From positions 58,438-122,437 of the forward strand of contig CAZSIT010000004.1 in assembly GCA_964607165.1 (NCBI GenBank): a stretch of DNA of 64,000 nt. The letters run 5' to 3'. Both the position numbers and the translations under genes were made by a program. This document shows, piece by piece, positions 1-8,521 of this stretch (position 1 is the first letter of the stretch; every line of letters starts with the position of its first letter). The notes under the pieces were generated by a model that was not told the origin of the DNA, did no database searches, and saw only the letters and a program-made list of their open reading frames with translations. Origin of the DNA: DSPP01 sp964607165 (GTDB lineage Bacteria; Zixibacteria; MSB-5A5; DSPP01).

Positions 1-879
1 TCCTTTAACCGTTTTGCCGTCAGCCCGCAGGTATATGGATTTTCCGATTTAAACCTTACCCACGATGCCGTGGAGCTTTTGCTTTTTGACTACAAGCTGG
101 GCACGGCTGTTGACCTAAAAAATTCGCAGGGAACGGCCTATTTAATCGGCAAGCTCACCGCCGGATGGGGACAGCCGCTATTGAACACGCCGCTCGGAAC
201 GTTTGCCTTTGGGCTTTCCGCCAGTTACTTGCAAGGGTATTTCTACAGCCGTCTCGAAAGCAGAGAGGCATTTTTCTCAACATCGAGTAGCGGAGCCACC
301 GGCCGGGGGGAAATGACTTTTACCGAAGCCGACCGGGGGAACGGCTTTGGCTTGGATGCCGGTGCGGCTTTTGAAATTTCCCCATCCCTTACGCTCGGCC
401 TGACGGTGAGCAATCTTTTTTCCGACCTCACCTGGAGCCGGGGGACCAGAGAGACCCGTTTCGATTTCAACGTCGACACGATGACCCAGAGCTCCGGTAA
501 TCCGGATTCGATAGTCCGCTCCATAAAACAGGAAACGATTTTGCCTGAATTCAGAACCCATTTGCCCCGCACGTTGAAAGCCGGTTTGGCACGTTCCGGT
601 TCGCTTTTAAGTTTTGATTTCGACCTCGAATACCGTTTGCACGAGGATTTGACCCTTTCGAGGATGGCCGCCGCCGGGGGCGGGGAATTCTCCCTGATTC
701 CGGTAATGCCATTGCGCGCCGGCTTGCGCTGGGCGGAGGAGGAAGGGGTGACTTTGGCGGCAGGAGCGGGACTAAAGCTTAGCGTTTGGTATCTCGATTT
801 CGCCATACAGGACAAAAACGGCTTTGGAGCCGGTGGACAGGGGCTTGCTTTGGGAGCCGCCACCGGATTCAGATTCTAA
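1..879 (+). CDS. Outer-membrane beta-barrel protein, 5' end cut by the window
   Basis: The frame is open from base 1 without a start, so the N-terminus lies outside the window; 292 codons remain. The visible part alternates short amphipathic strands rich in Gly, Phe, Tyr and Leu (for example LTLGLTVSNLF, LRAGLRWAEEEG) and ends in FRF, the C-terminal aromatic typical of outer-membrane barrels. I infer a PorV/UPF0164-like barrel in the outer membrane; no specific substrate is visible. The stop is 13 bases before the next start, with that gene's AAGGAGG box overlapping the stop, so the two are probably one transcript. Confidence 0.6.
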   Translation, partial: SFNRFAVSPQVYGFSDLNLTHDAVELLLFDYKLGTAVDLKNSQGTAYLIGKLTAGWGQPLLNTPLGTFAFGLSASYLQGYFYSRLESREAFFSTSSSGATGRGEMTFTEADRGNGFGLDAGAAFEISPSLTLGLTVSNLFSDLTWSRGTRETRFDFNVDTMTQSSGNPDSIVRSIKQETILPEFRTHLPRTLKAGLARSGSLLSFDFDLEYRLHEDLTLSRMAAAGGGEFSLIPVMPLRAGLRWAEEEGVTLAAGAGLKLSVWYLDFAIQDKNGFGAGGQGLALGAATGFRF

Positions 880-892
880 GGAGGAAAAACCG

Positions 893-2584
893 ATGCGCAA
901 ATACATCTTACCGTTGCTTGGGATAGTAATCTCGGCTGGCATAGTTCAGTCCGCCCCGCCCCATCCGAATTTGCTGGACAGAATTGCACGCGGAGAAATC
1001 GCCGTACCAAACGACAACCGAACCATCAGCAACGCCGAACTGGTTCGAATGGGTTTTGCGCCGATTCTTAATAGAGCGAACCCATTGGCCAAGCCAGCCG
1101 GGCCTACTGGACAATTCAGGATTTTAGTGGCATTGGTCGATTTTTCCGATAAAGTGGCTCAAGCACCCACCGTTTACTTTGATTCATTGATTTTTTCCAA
1201 AACCCAAAGTTCGGTGAATCGTTTTTACTCCGAAAACTCGTATGGAATTTTAGATCTGGTAACCATAAACTACCCTTCCTCAACGGGGTGGAGACGGGCG
1301 CCGGATACTTACGCTTGGTATGTCGACAGCCAGTTTGGGCTGGGAGCTTATCCGCAAAATGCCCAGGGGTTGGTTGAAGATGTGGTCGATTTAATTAACC
1401 CTTTCGTAAATTTCGCCAACTATGACAACGATGGTGATGGACGCGTGGACGCTTTTACCGTGGTGCATTCCGGTCAAGGGGCGGAATATACCGGAAGTCC
1501 TAACGACATCTGGTCGCACAAATGGGCCATCCCTCCCAAACTGGCCGATGGAGTGCGGGTGTTCGACTATAACATGGAACCGGAATACTGGAACGCTCCC
1601 GTTCCCGGCGATATGACCGTTGGCGTTTTCTGTCACGAACTGGGACACGTTTTTGGATTGCCGGATTTATACGACACCGACGGCGGTTCACAGGGAATCG
1701 GCCGCTGGAGCGTGATGGCGGGCGGCACTTGGAACGGCTCTCTGGGCTCTTCCCCGGCACATTTCGACGCCTGGTGCAAAACCAGGCTCGGATTTGCCGC
1801 AGCGGCGGCGATTTCAACCAATCAAACCGGAGTCAAAATTCCGAATGCCGAACAATCCAACACCGGCTTTTTCCGTCTCTGGACCAACGGAACCATTGGT
1901 CCGGAGTATTTTCTCGTGGAAAATCGGCAACGCACAGGATACGATGCGGGTTTGCCCTCGGCCGGTCTTTTAATCTGGCATATAGACGACACCATCTCAA
2001 CATCCAATACCAAACCCTGGTTTCCTCCCAATTCTCCAACCAATAATCATTACCAGGTAGGGCTGGTTCAGGCCGATAACCTCTGGCAGCTGGAACAAAA
2101 CATCAGCAGCGGCAATGCCGGCGACCCTTATCCCGGTTCAACCCTGAACCGAAACTTCAGTCCAACGACCGCACCGAATTCCAACAGCTACTACAGTTCG
2201 AATACCTTGGTGCGGGTGGAAAATATCTCCAACTCCGGCGATACGATGACCGCCGACCTCTCCGTGCGCGTGCCGACCGGCATAAACGACCAATTCAACC
2301 GGCCCGTCAACTTTACTCTTTCACAGAACTATCCCAATCCGTTCAACCCCAATACGGTTATTTCCTATTCTCTCCAGAAGAGCGGTTCCCTTAAAATAGA
2401 TGTCTTCAATATGCTTGGGGAAAAAGTAAAAACGCTTTTCGACGGCTCCGAAAAAGCGGGGCTGCATCAAATTAGCTGGAATGGTACCGACGAAACCGGA
2501 CGGACGGTTTCTTCCGGCCTGTATTTCTATCGCTTGAAATTTGAAGATATAGCGCAAACCAAAAAGATGACCTTGCTACATTAA
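893..2584 (+). CDS. Secreted M6-family metalloprotease with C-terminal FlgD/T9SS-like domain
   Basis: 563 aa. The start at 893 is chosen because AAGGAGG lies at 878-884 and the protein then opens with a signal peptide (MRKYILPLLGIVISAGIVQS); an earlier in-frame ATG would bury the signal. HELGH at residues 248-252, followed by GLPDLYDTD, is the zinc motif of M6 (immune-inhibitor-A-like) peptidases. The last ~85 residues begin LSQNYPNPFNPNTVISYSL and end with a GLYFYRLKFED-type strand, the FlgD Ig-like or type IX sorting domain seen in FCB secreted proteins. Likely an exported endopeptidase held at or released from the cell surface. Confidence 0.88.
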   Translation: MRKYILPLLGIVISAGIVQSAPPHPNLLDRIARGEIAVPNDNRTISNAELVRMGFAPILNRANPLAKPAGPTGQFRILVALVDFSDKVAQAPTVYFDSLIFSKTQSSVNRFYSENSYGILDLVTINYPSSTGWRRAPDTYAWYVDSQFGLGAYPQNAQGLVEDVVDLINPFVNFANYDNDGDGRVDAFTVVHSGQGAEYTGSPNDIWSHKWAIPPKLADGVRVFDYNMEPEYWNAPVPGDMTVGVFCHELGHVFGLPDLYDTDGGSQGIGRWSVMAGGTWNGSLGSSPAHFDAWCKTRLGFAAAAAISTNQTGVKIPNAEQSNTGFFRLWTNGTIGPEYFLVENRQRTGYDAGLPSAGLLIWHIDDTISTSNTKPWFPPNSPTNNHYQVGLVQADNLWQLEQNISSGNAGDPYPGSTLNRNFSPTTAPNSNSYYSSNTLVRVENISNSGDTMTADLSVRVPTGINDQFNRPVNFTLSQNYPNPFNPNTVISYSLQKSGSLKIDVFNMLGEKVKTLFDGSEKAGLHQISWNGTDETGRTVSSGLYFYRLKFEDIAQTKKMTLLH

Positions 2585-2672
2585 AACGAAAACAACCGGG
2601 GACAGGAGGTGAAGGGGGCAAACCCGGTGAAAAAAGAAGGAACGAACAAACCTAAATGAGGGGGAAATAAAA

Positions 2673-3434
2673 ATGAAAAACAGATTATTTTGCGGCTTGG
2701 CGGCGATACTCCTTGCCGCTACAGGCTGCTCAAACAATCCAGCCAAAACCGACTCCGTCACGGTCGGCTTAAAAATGGGGGCCTCGACCGGCGCGACGGT
2801 AATTTATCGGCCGGTTGCTTCGGCAGCCACCACCATCGATTCAATCAAATTATCCGGCCTTTATCTGGTGATAAAAGCGGTCAAATTCGAAACCGCGACT
2901 ACGGATAATCTTTTGGCGGATGATACGGTAACCGCGCTCGAAGAAGCTTCGCTTTTGACTAACCCGCAAGTCCGCTTTCAGGGTCCCTTTATAGTGCGGG
3001 TGGCCCCAGGGCAGCCGTTAACTTTTGGAGTTAATGACGTGCCTTTCGGAACCTACAACAAAATCCGGTTTGTTATGCACAGCCTGACTTCCAATGACAA
3101 CTTGCCAGCCAACCAGGCCTTTCTTTTGGGAAGTTCGGTTTGGGCGTCCGGTCAAGTGTTCCCAACCCAATCCGGTCGGGGCATTCCTGAACCAAAGGAC
3201 TTCACCTTCACCAGCAGCCAAAATCGGGAACTCGTTGTAACCGGTGATTTTGAGGTAAAGCCAACGGATACGGGCATTCCCTATCTTGTGGTAATGGATG
3301 TGAACAAGCTGTTTACTTCCGGCTCGCAGGTTTTGGATGCATCCGATTCCACCAACTTTCCTGCCATTGAAAGTAACTTTTCCACAATGCTTCAGGGTGG
3401 GGTGGACCGGAACCGCGACAACACCATAGACTAA
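2673..3434 (+). CDS. Lipoprotein, possibly DUF4382-like
   Basis: 253 aa with a lipoprotein signal: MKNRLFCGLAAILLAATGC, with a lipobox ending at Cys19. GAGGGGG at 2657-2663 is the ribosome site. The rest is a soluble, beta-rich domain. Its pattern (an early VTVGLKM strand, IDSIKLSGLYLVIKAVKF, then FGVNDVPFGTYNKIRFVM) resembles DUF4382 proteins, but I cannot confirm the family by eye. It ends with a short acidic Asp/Arg/Asn tail (DRNRDNTID) that looks like half of a calcium-binding loop. It probably sits in the outer membrane, co-transcribed with the M6 protease. Confidence 0.65.
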   Translation: MKNRLFCGLAAILLAATGCSNNPAKTDSVTVGLKMGASTGATVIYRPVASAATTIDSIKLSGLYLVIKAVKFETATTDNLLADDTVTALEEASLLTNPQVRFQGPFIVRVAPGQPLTFGVNDVPFGTYNKIRFVMHSLTSNDNLPANQAFLLGSSVWASGQVFPTQSGRGIPEPKDFTFTSSQNRELVVTGDFEVKPTDTGIPYLVVMDVNKLFTSGSQVLDASDSTNFPAIESNFSTMLQGGVDRNRDNTID

Positions 3435-3446
3435 GCCGAAACTCCC

Positions 3447-3518
3447 GCCGCCAGGATCTTCCGTTACCCCCCGGAAGAGGGTCCAAACCCGCTGGGACCC
3501 GCCTGGCGGCTTATTTTT
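3447..3518 (+). terminator. Branched Rho-independent terminator
   Basis: GCCGCCAGG (3447-3455) pairs with CCTGGCGGC (3502-3510), followed by TTATTTTTTG. Inside are two more hairpins: TCTTCCG/CGGAAGA (3457-3463 / 3472-3478) and GGGTCC/GGACCC. The result is a three-way junction ahead of a T-run, placed just after the lipoprotein stop and just before the kinase gene. Confidence 0.7.
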
Positions 3519-3534
3519 TGCCGATAAGTTTACT

Positions 3535-5307
3535 ATGAGTGGTAAGTTGAACCGCTGGAGCCCAACGGTCAAGTTGGCAATCCTTTTCCTTATACTTTTT
3601 TTCCTTTTGACCAATTTTTCCTCTGTTTGGCTTATGCAAGAATCTCAAAAGGAATTGGAAGGCGAACTTAAAGTAAAGCTTCAAGCAGCGGCCCAAAGTT
3701 TATCCAAACTCTTAAATCAGCCTATTACTTTCCAAAATGAAAAAGGCGTTTACGATTACCTTAGCGCGCATGGTTTGGTGGCAGTTGGGATTTTTGATAA
3801 AAGTTCACGACCAACAATTTGGGCCAATCCAAAAATTTCCATTCCTTTCTGGGTCGAACATTACCCGGTTTCTAAAGCGGCTTTCTCGAAGATAAAATCT
3901 TTCGATGGGCATTTTACTCTGACTTATTCTTTTCCCTCCTCATCCAGCCAAAAGGCGGGATTCGTGGCGGCCTCCGCCGACCGGCTGGGGCGGTTGGAAA
4001 AGTCTTTTAAGCTTCAAATTGCCTTCTGGGTGATTGGATTCCTGTTGGCCGGCCTGGTGGTCGCCCTGCTTTGGAAATTCATTGCCGCCCCTTTCGAAAT
4101 AATGGAAGAAGCTGCCTCGGAGGCAAAAGTTTCCGAAGCGCCTTCCGAAAACGACCCCGCCTCGGCTATGATAGAAGTGTTCGAGAAAGTAATTGCCGAA
4201 TTGAAAGCAAAAGAAATCGAGCTTTCCTTTTTATATCAAGAATCGGAAAAAAAAGCGCTGCACTTCTCCACGCTGAGTCAGCATCTGCTCGAAAGTCTTA
4301 ACTCCGGCATAGTCATCTTTGATTCAAAAGGAAAAATCGCCGATCTCAATCCCGCCGCCAAAAAACTGTTGGAAGTAACCGACTTTTTCCAATTGCCCGA
4401 TCCAATGGAAAAAATCCTGCACCAGGCAAACGTCAACCATCCGGCGGAAGGCGCGGAAGTGGAAATGAAAATAGGCGGAAAAACTAAAACCTTCGCCGTT
4501 TCCGCTTCCGTAATTTCCAACGCCCAAAAAGAAAACCTGGGCAAGGCGCTGGTAATTTCCGATTTAACCGGCTTCAAAGAACTGGAAAAAAGATTAAAGG
4601 AAAATGAGCGTTGGGCCTTTTTGGGGGAGACCGCCGCCGGTTTAGCCCACGAACTGCGCAACGCCCTGGCTGTTATGGTTGGCTACACCAAACTGTTGAC
4701 CAAAACCATGGGAGGGTCTAATTCGCAAACTGCAAACCAGCTGCTCAAGGAAACACAAGCCGCCGAAGAGACTTTAAAACGATTTCTGGAATATGCCCGC
4801 CCGGCGGGCAATGCCGGGCGGGAAAAACTTGATTTAAGCGAGCTTCTGCGCGAAGTGGTGGCCGCTTTACAAACCCGTTTTACGCGCATCCGTTTCCAGT
4901 TGACGCTGCCGGATAAAATCCCGTATTGGGGAAATCCCGACCTGCTCCATCAAATTTTTTCCAATCTGCTTTGCAACGCAGCCGAAGCCTCCGACCCGGC
5001 AGGCAAAGTGGAAGTGGAGGCGACCTTTTTACCGGAAGGAAAATGCTGGAATATTTCTTTCGCCGATTCCGGCCCGGAAATACCGGAAGAGATTAAAGGA
5101 AAAATCTTTTCCCCTTTCTTTTCCACCAAAGCGGGAGGAACCGGCTTGGGGCTGGCCGTTGCCAAGAAAGCTGTCCATCTCTTGGAAGGCGAAATGCATT
5201 TGGAGAAAAACAAGGTCTTTGTGTTAAAGCTTCCGGTAAAATCCGGGTTACGGGAGAATTCCCAGGTAAGTAAAATTGATGTGGGCCACAACATCGGCGG
5301 AACTTAG
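3535..5307 (+). CDS. Membrane sensor histidine kinase (PAS, HisKA, HATPase)
   Basis: 590 aa. Membrane segment at ~14-34, an extracytoplasmic sensor region, and a second membrane segment at ~160-182. A PAS-like domain follows (~245-360, SGIVIFDSKGKIADLNPAA), then the HisKA dimerisation helix with the phospho-accepting His372 in AHELRN, and an ATPase domain with N box (NLLCNAAEA, ~477), G1 (ADSGPEI, ~509) and G2 (GGTGLGLAVAKK, ~533). The NtrB-like order suggests it phosphorylates a response regulator, but none is adjacent, so it is an orphan here. The ATG has only a weak ribosome site. The last 60 bases overlap the end of the convergent carboxypeptidase gene. Confidence 0.88.
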   Translation: MSGKLNRWSPTVKLAILFLILFFLLTNFSSVWLMQESQKELEGELKVKLQAAAQSLSKLLNQPITFQNEKGVYDYLSAHGLVAVGIFDKSSRPTIWANPKISIPFWVEHYPVSKAAFSKIKSFDGHFTLTYSFPSSSSQKAGFVAASADRLGRLEKSFKLQIAFWVIGFLLAGLVVALLWKFIAAPFEIMEEAASEAKVSEAPSENDPASAMIEVFEKVIAELKAKEIELSFLYQESEKKALHFSTLSQHLLESLNSGIVIFDSKGKIADLNPAAKKLLEVTDFFQLPDPMEKILHQANVNHPAEGAEVEMKIGGKTKTFAVSASVISNAQKENLGKALVISDLTGFKELEKRLKENERWAFLGETAAGLAHELRNALAVMVGYTKLLTKTMGGSNSQTANQLLKETQAAEETLKRFLEYARPAGNAGREKLDLSELLREVVAALQTRFTRIRFQLTLPDKIPYWGNPDLLHQIFSNLLCNAAEASDPAGKVEVEATFLPEGKCWNISFADSGPEIPEEIKGKIFSPFFSTKAGGTGLGLAVAKKAVHLLEGEMHLEKNKVFVLKLPVKSGLRENSQVSKIDVGHNIGGT

Positions 5308-7383
5308 AATCCCATCTTGATTCACATCCGCCCGTCCGGCACAGCAAGGTGGCAAAATCCCAAGATAAATATAATTGAGGATGACGACCACATCCGCCGA
5401 AGTTGCCAGCCCGTCCCCCGTAAGGTCAAAGAAAACGCCGCTGGGAGCCGCCACTCGGGAGGTCCAATCCGACCAGTCCCCTTCCTGCCCTTGCGAATCA
5501 ACCGCCGCGACCGAGAGATAATAAATGCCAGCCGAATCCAGCGGCAACGTATAGGTCGGAACAGCTGGCAGTGAAAAAACGGAGTCTTTCCCGAATTTCA
5601 AAACCGGCCTAATATTGCGCAAGTAAATGCCGTCCGGCGCAAAGCCGCCGTCCGTAAAGTAGCTGAAACGAAAACGAACCTTCTGGCCGGCATAAGCATT
5701 CAGCGGGTATATCCCTTGAACCCATCCGGAAGAATTTCCGCTAATGCCGTTTCCCCGGTTATAGGGATCCCCCCCTGAAATGGAAAGGTTGCCCGCGATT
5801 GGCGTAAAAGTTTTTCCACCGTTGGTTGAAGCTTCTACGTAGGCGTAATCATAACCGGATTCAATATTGTACCAGGCGTCAAATTTCAGCGTGTCGTTTG
5901 AACGGACCACGTACGCCGCTTTAGAGCTCATTACCGAAATCAAGGCATCTCGAACACCGGAGAAAAAGACCGTATCTCCGCCGCCGGCCGGGTCGGGGCT
6001 TAAGCTAAAATCAACCAGAGCCCAATTGCTGGAATCCTTGGCCGAATCGGTCACAATTTTGGGCAAGGTGGAGAGTTTAAGAAAAAAGCCCGCCGCCGGA
6101 TTGCCCAAATCCGTTTCCGCCCACGCCAGATCAGCCGAACCGTCGCTGACCAAACTGTCTGCAGCCAAAAATGCAGGTGCCTCCGGGGGTAATATCTTGC
6201 GTGGATTATCAGCCACCCAGGCCATAAAGAGATTGGGCATCAAGTTTTCAGCGCACAGTACCGGAATCCTCGCAGCCGGCGGCCAAAATCCATCGGAAGG
6301 CCCTCCAACCTCCGGAGTGAAGGAATAGACCCGCTTGCTGGGGAGGGCCCGGCCGTACGACCAATCGATGGAGGTTCCATTGGTGAAGTATAGCTGCCAG
6401 GCCGGCATCGGGGCATATCCGTTGTACTGTACGGCCGAATCGGCCATTGCCCGATGGACCCAGTAATCCTCGGTGGGGTCGGTGATGTAACCCCAAGTAT
6501 AAAGCCATAAATTGGAATAGGTGTGATAATGAATTTCTACTGAAAAGTTTCTGGAAAGCACAAAATCCCTTACCCGCTGGGTTTCCGGTTCGGAGAAAGG
6601 GCCCGTTCCCCGATAAACATCGCTGCCTGGACTGGAACTGGAACCTCCGTTCGGATACCCCCACTGGTAGCCAAAGTTACGGTTTAAATCAACGCCAAAA
6701 CTTCCACCGCCGTTCGGCCGCCGGTTTTTGCGCCACAGCCCGCCCCCTGCCGGGGCGATGGTCTGATTATATACATACCCATCCGGATTGACGACCGGAA
6801 CGAAATACAGGGCGCGGGTGTTCACCAAGCTGGTAACCAATGGGTCAGTTCCGTAGTTATCCAAAAGATATTTAATTGTGTAAAGTAATACCTCCATCCC
6901 GCCCGGTTCGCGGGCGTGGGTTAAGGCGTTAAAAAAAACTTCCGGACGCCCGTCGTTCCCGTTCGGATTATCGGAAATTTTGATACCCCAGATTTCCCGT
7001 CCCTCCAGCGACTGGCCAATGGTAAAAACCGGAGAAACCAAGTCCGGCCTGGCCGCCGCGACCGAATCCAGGAATGTTTTCACTTCCACATAGGTGTGGT
7101 ATCCCCCCATGGAGGCACCCAAAAGCCCGGCAGCCTGCCCCCGCAAATCCGGCACGACTATAAGGGGTGTGTACCCCCATACTTGCAAAAGGGCGATATC
7201 CAGGCGGTCGGCCACTATATCCACAAACTGCTCCGGTTGTATATAAGCCACGTCTAAGTCGGAATTCAAAACTTGCAGCAACTGGGCTTTAGTGGAAAAA
7301 GGCACCCGAACCAAGCTCTCTTGAGAGCGAACTTGAGCGGGTACTAAAAGAACCAAAAGAACCAAAAACCTAACCAGTCGCAT
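5248..7383 (-). CDS. Secreted M14 zinc carboxypeptidase with C-terminal dockerin
   Basis: 711 aa from the ATG at 7383, chosen because AGAAGGGA precedes it and a signal peptide follows (MRLVRFLVLLVLLVPAQVRS). The M14 zinc site is visible: HxxE in THAREPGG (about H156, E159) and the third zinc ligand in HYHTYSN (~H287). The likely catalytic Glu is in FTPEVGG (~E358). After the peptidase come beta-sandwich regions and, in the last ~60 residues, two dockerin-like calcium loops (DLTGDGLATSADVV, DVNQDGILSSADVV). It is probably a secreted exopeptidase acting on proteins or peptides and anchored through the dockerin. It is transcribed divergently from the exosortase gene. Confidence 0.9.
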   Translation of the reverse strand: MRLVRFLVLLVLLVPAQVRSQESLVRVPFSTKAQLLQVLNSDLDVAYIQPEQFVDIVADRLDIALLQVWGYTPLIVVPDLRGQAAGLLGASMGGYHTYVEVKTFLDSVAAARPDLVSPVFTIGQSLEGREIWGIKISDNPNGNDGRPEVFFNALTHAREPGGMEVLLYTIKYLLDNYGTDPLVTSLVNTRALYFVPVVNPDGYVYNQTIAPAGGGLWRKNRRPNGGGSFGVDLNRNFGYQWGYPNGGSSSSPGSDVYRGTGPFSEPETQRVRDFVLSRNFSVEIHYHTYSNLWLYTWGYITDPTEDYWVHRAMADSAVQYNGYAPMPAWQLYFTNGTSIDWSYGRALPSKRVYSFTPEVGGPSDGFWPPAARIPVLCAENLMPNLFMAWVADNPRKILPPEAPAFLAADSLVSDGSADLAWAETDLGNPAAGFFLKLSTLPKIVTDSAKDSSNWALVDFSLSPDPAGGGDTVFFSGVRDALISVMSSKAAYVVRSNDTLKFDAWYNIESGYDYAYVEASTNGGKTFTPIAGNLSISGGDPYNRGNGISGNSSGWVQGIYPLNAYAGQKVRFRFSYFTDGGFAPDGIYLRNIRPVLKFGKDSVFSLPAVPTYTLPLDSAGIYYLSVAAVDSQGQEGDWSDWTSRVAAPSGVFFDLTGDGLATSADVVVILNYIYLGILPPCCAGRADVNQDGILSSADVVAHINFTYLGILP

Positions 7384-7470
7384 ATTTTCCCTTCTAAAGT
7401 ATAATCGGAATCGCCTAAAAAAACAACTATTATTTCCGAAATTTTTAGGTATCATTCAGACTAAAGATAT

Positions 7471-8031
7471 ATGCAGAACAAAAACCGAAGCTCTTTGAAT
7501 AAGACCCCCTTATGGCGCCAACTTTATAATTCTCCTGCTTTCCGATTTGTGCTCGGTTTTATACTATACCTGGTTATACTTGGGTCCTTGTATTCCCAAC
7601 TTTTCAGCCGCTCCGAAAAACTCCGCAATGGTTTTACGAACCTGACCGCGCGAGTGGTGGGCGCATGCTGCTCCTTGACCGGGCCTGAAGCAACCGTGAC
7701 CGGCAGCCTGATAAGCGCTCCGGGAGTTTCGATTTCGGTAATAGAAGAGTGCACCGGGACCTATGAAATGATAATTTTCGCCGGCGCGGTGCTCGCCTTT
7801 CCTGCTCGCCGGCTCAGAAAAATTTGGGGAATACTATTTGGAGTGCCCGTGCTTTTTGCCATCAACATCATACGAATGTGGCTTCTGGCACTTGTTCAAG
7901 CGCATGGAAGCCACCAGCTCTTCGAGTTTATGCACGTTTATTTCTGGCAGGCCACGCTGATTTTGATGATTTTGGGTGTTTTTATCCTGTGGATAAAACT
8001 TTTCGTATACCGGAATGTACAAGCTGTTTAA
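7471..8031 (+). CDS. xrtH: Exosortase/archaeosortase family transpeptidase (XrtH-like)
   Basis: 186 aa integral membrane protein with about five hydrophobic segments. It carries the Cys-Arg-His triad of the exosortase family: Cys94 in EECTGTYEM, Arg135 in INIIRMW and His155 in FMHVYFW. Exosortases cut a C-terminal sorting signal and join the exported protein to a surface anchor; the small size and the partner gene suggest the XrtH type, which is inference. The next gene overlaps it by 17 bases, implying coupling. No protein in this window ends in a recognisable PEP-CTERM-like tripartite tail, so its substrates must be elsewhere. Confidence 0.85.
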   Translation: MQNKNRSSLNKTPLWRQLYNSPAFRFVLGFILYLVILGSLYSQLFSRSEKLRNGFTNLTARVVGACCSLTGPEATVTGSLISAPGVSISVIEECTGTYEMIIFAGAVLAFPARRLRKIWGILFGVPVLFAINIIRMWLLALVQAHGSHQLFEFMHVYFWQATLILMILGVFILWIKLFVYRNVQAV

Positions 8032-8521
8032 GTTTTTCCTTCTGCTCGTAGCCTTTTCCCTGCCCCTTTTTGGCATCTGGGCTGCCGGGGGAGACCACGT
8101 TTATTCCCGCTTTATAGGGAACTTCACCGCCCGATTGATGTTAAAACTCCAAAAAATACCCCCCAACCAGCTGTTGGCTCATTACTCGACCCTTCTTGCC
8201 GTGGTAAAGGCCCACTACTTAAACATAGTACCTTTTATAGCGCTAATGCTCGCCGTGCCGTCCTTGACCTGGAAAAAACGCCTTGTCGGTTTAGGCATCG
8301 GTTTGATTATCCTGTTTTTTGAGCAGATAATTTTTACGATGATTGCAAGTTACTGCCAATGGCGCTGGCAGCAGAGCCCGGATTTTCATCGGATATTCGT
8401 GCCCCTCTCTGCCATCAACGATTCCATGCCGGTGGTCGTATGGCTGTTTTTGGCCTGGCCAGGCGCCAAGGAGCTTCTGGGAGAGATTTTTTCCCGTGAA
8501 CCCCTTAAAGCTAAAACTTAA
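8015..8521 (+). CDS. Exosortase-associated membrane protein
   Basis: 168 aa with four likely membrane segments (near residues 5-25, 65-85, 90-112 and 140-157). The segment 113-140 is polar and carries QWRWQQSPDFHRI. No enzymatic motif is apparent. Its start lies inside the exosortase gene (17-base overlap), and small membrane proteins in this position are known partners of XrtH-type exosortases, so I assign it by context. Its stop overlaps the stop of the convergent helicase gene by 4 bases. Confidence 0.6.
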   Translation: MYKLFKFFLLLVAFSLPLFGIWAAGGDHVYSRFIGNFTARLMLKLQKIPPNQLLAHYSTLLAVVKAHYLNIVPFIALMLAVPSLTWKKRLVGLGIGLIILFFEQIIFTMIASYCQWRWQQSPDFHRIFVPLSAINDSMPVVVWLFLAWPGAKELLGEIFSREPLKAKT

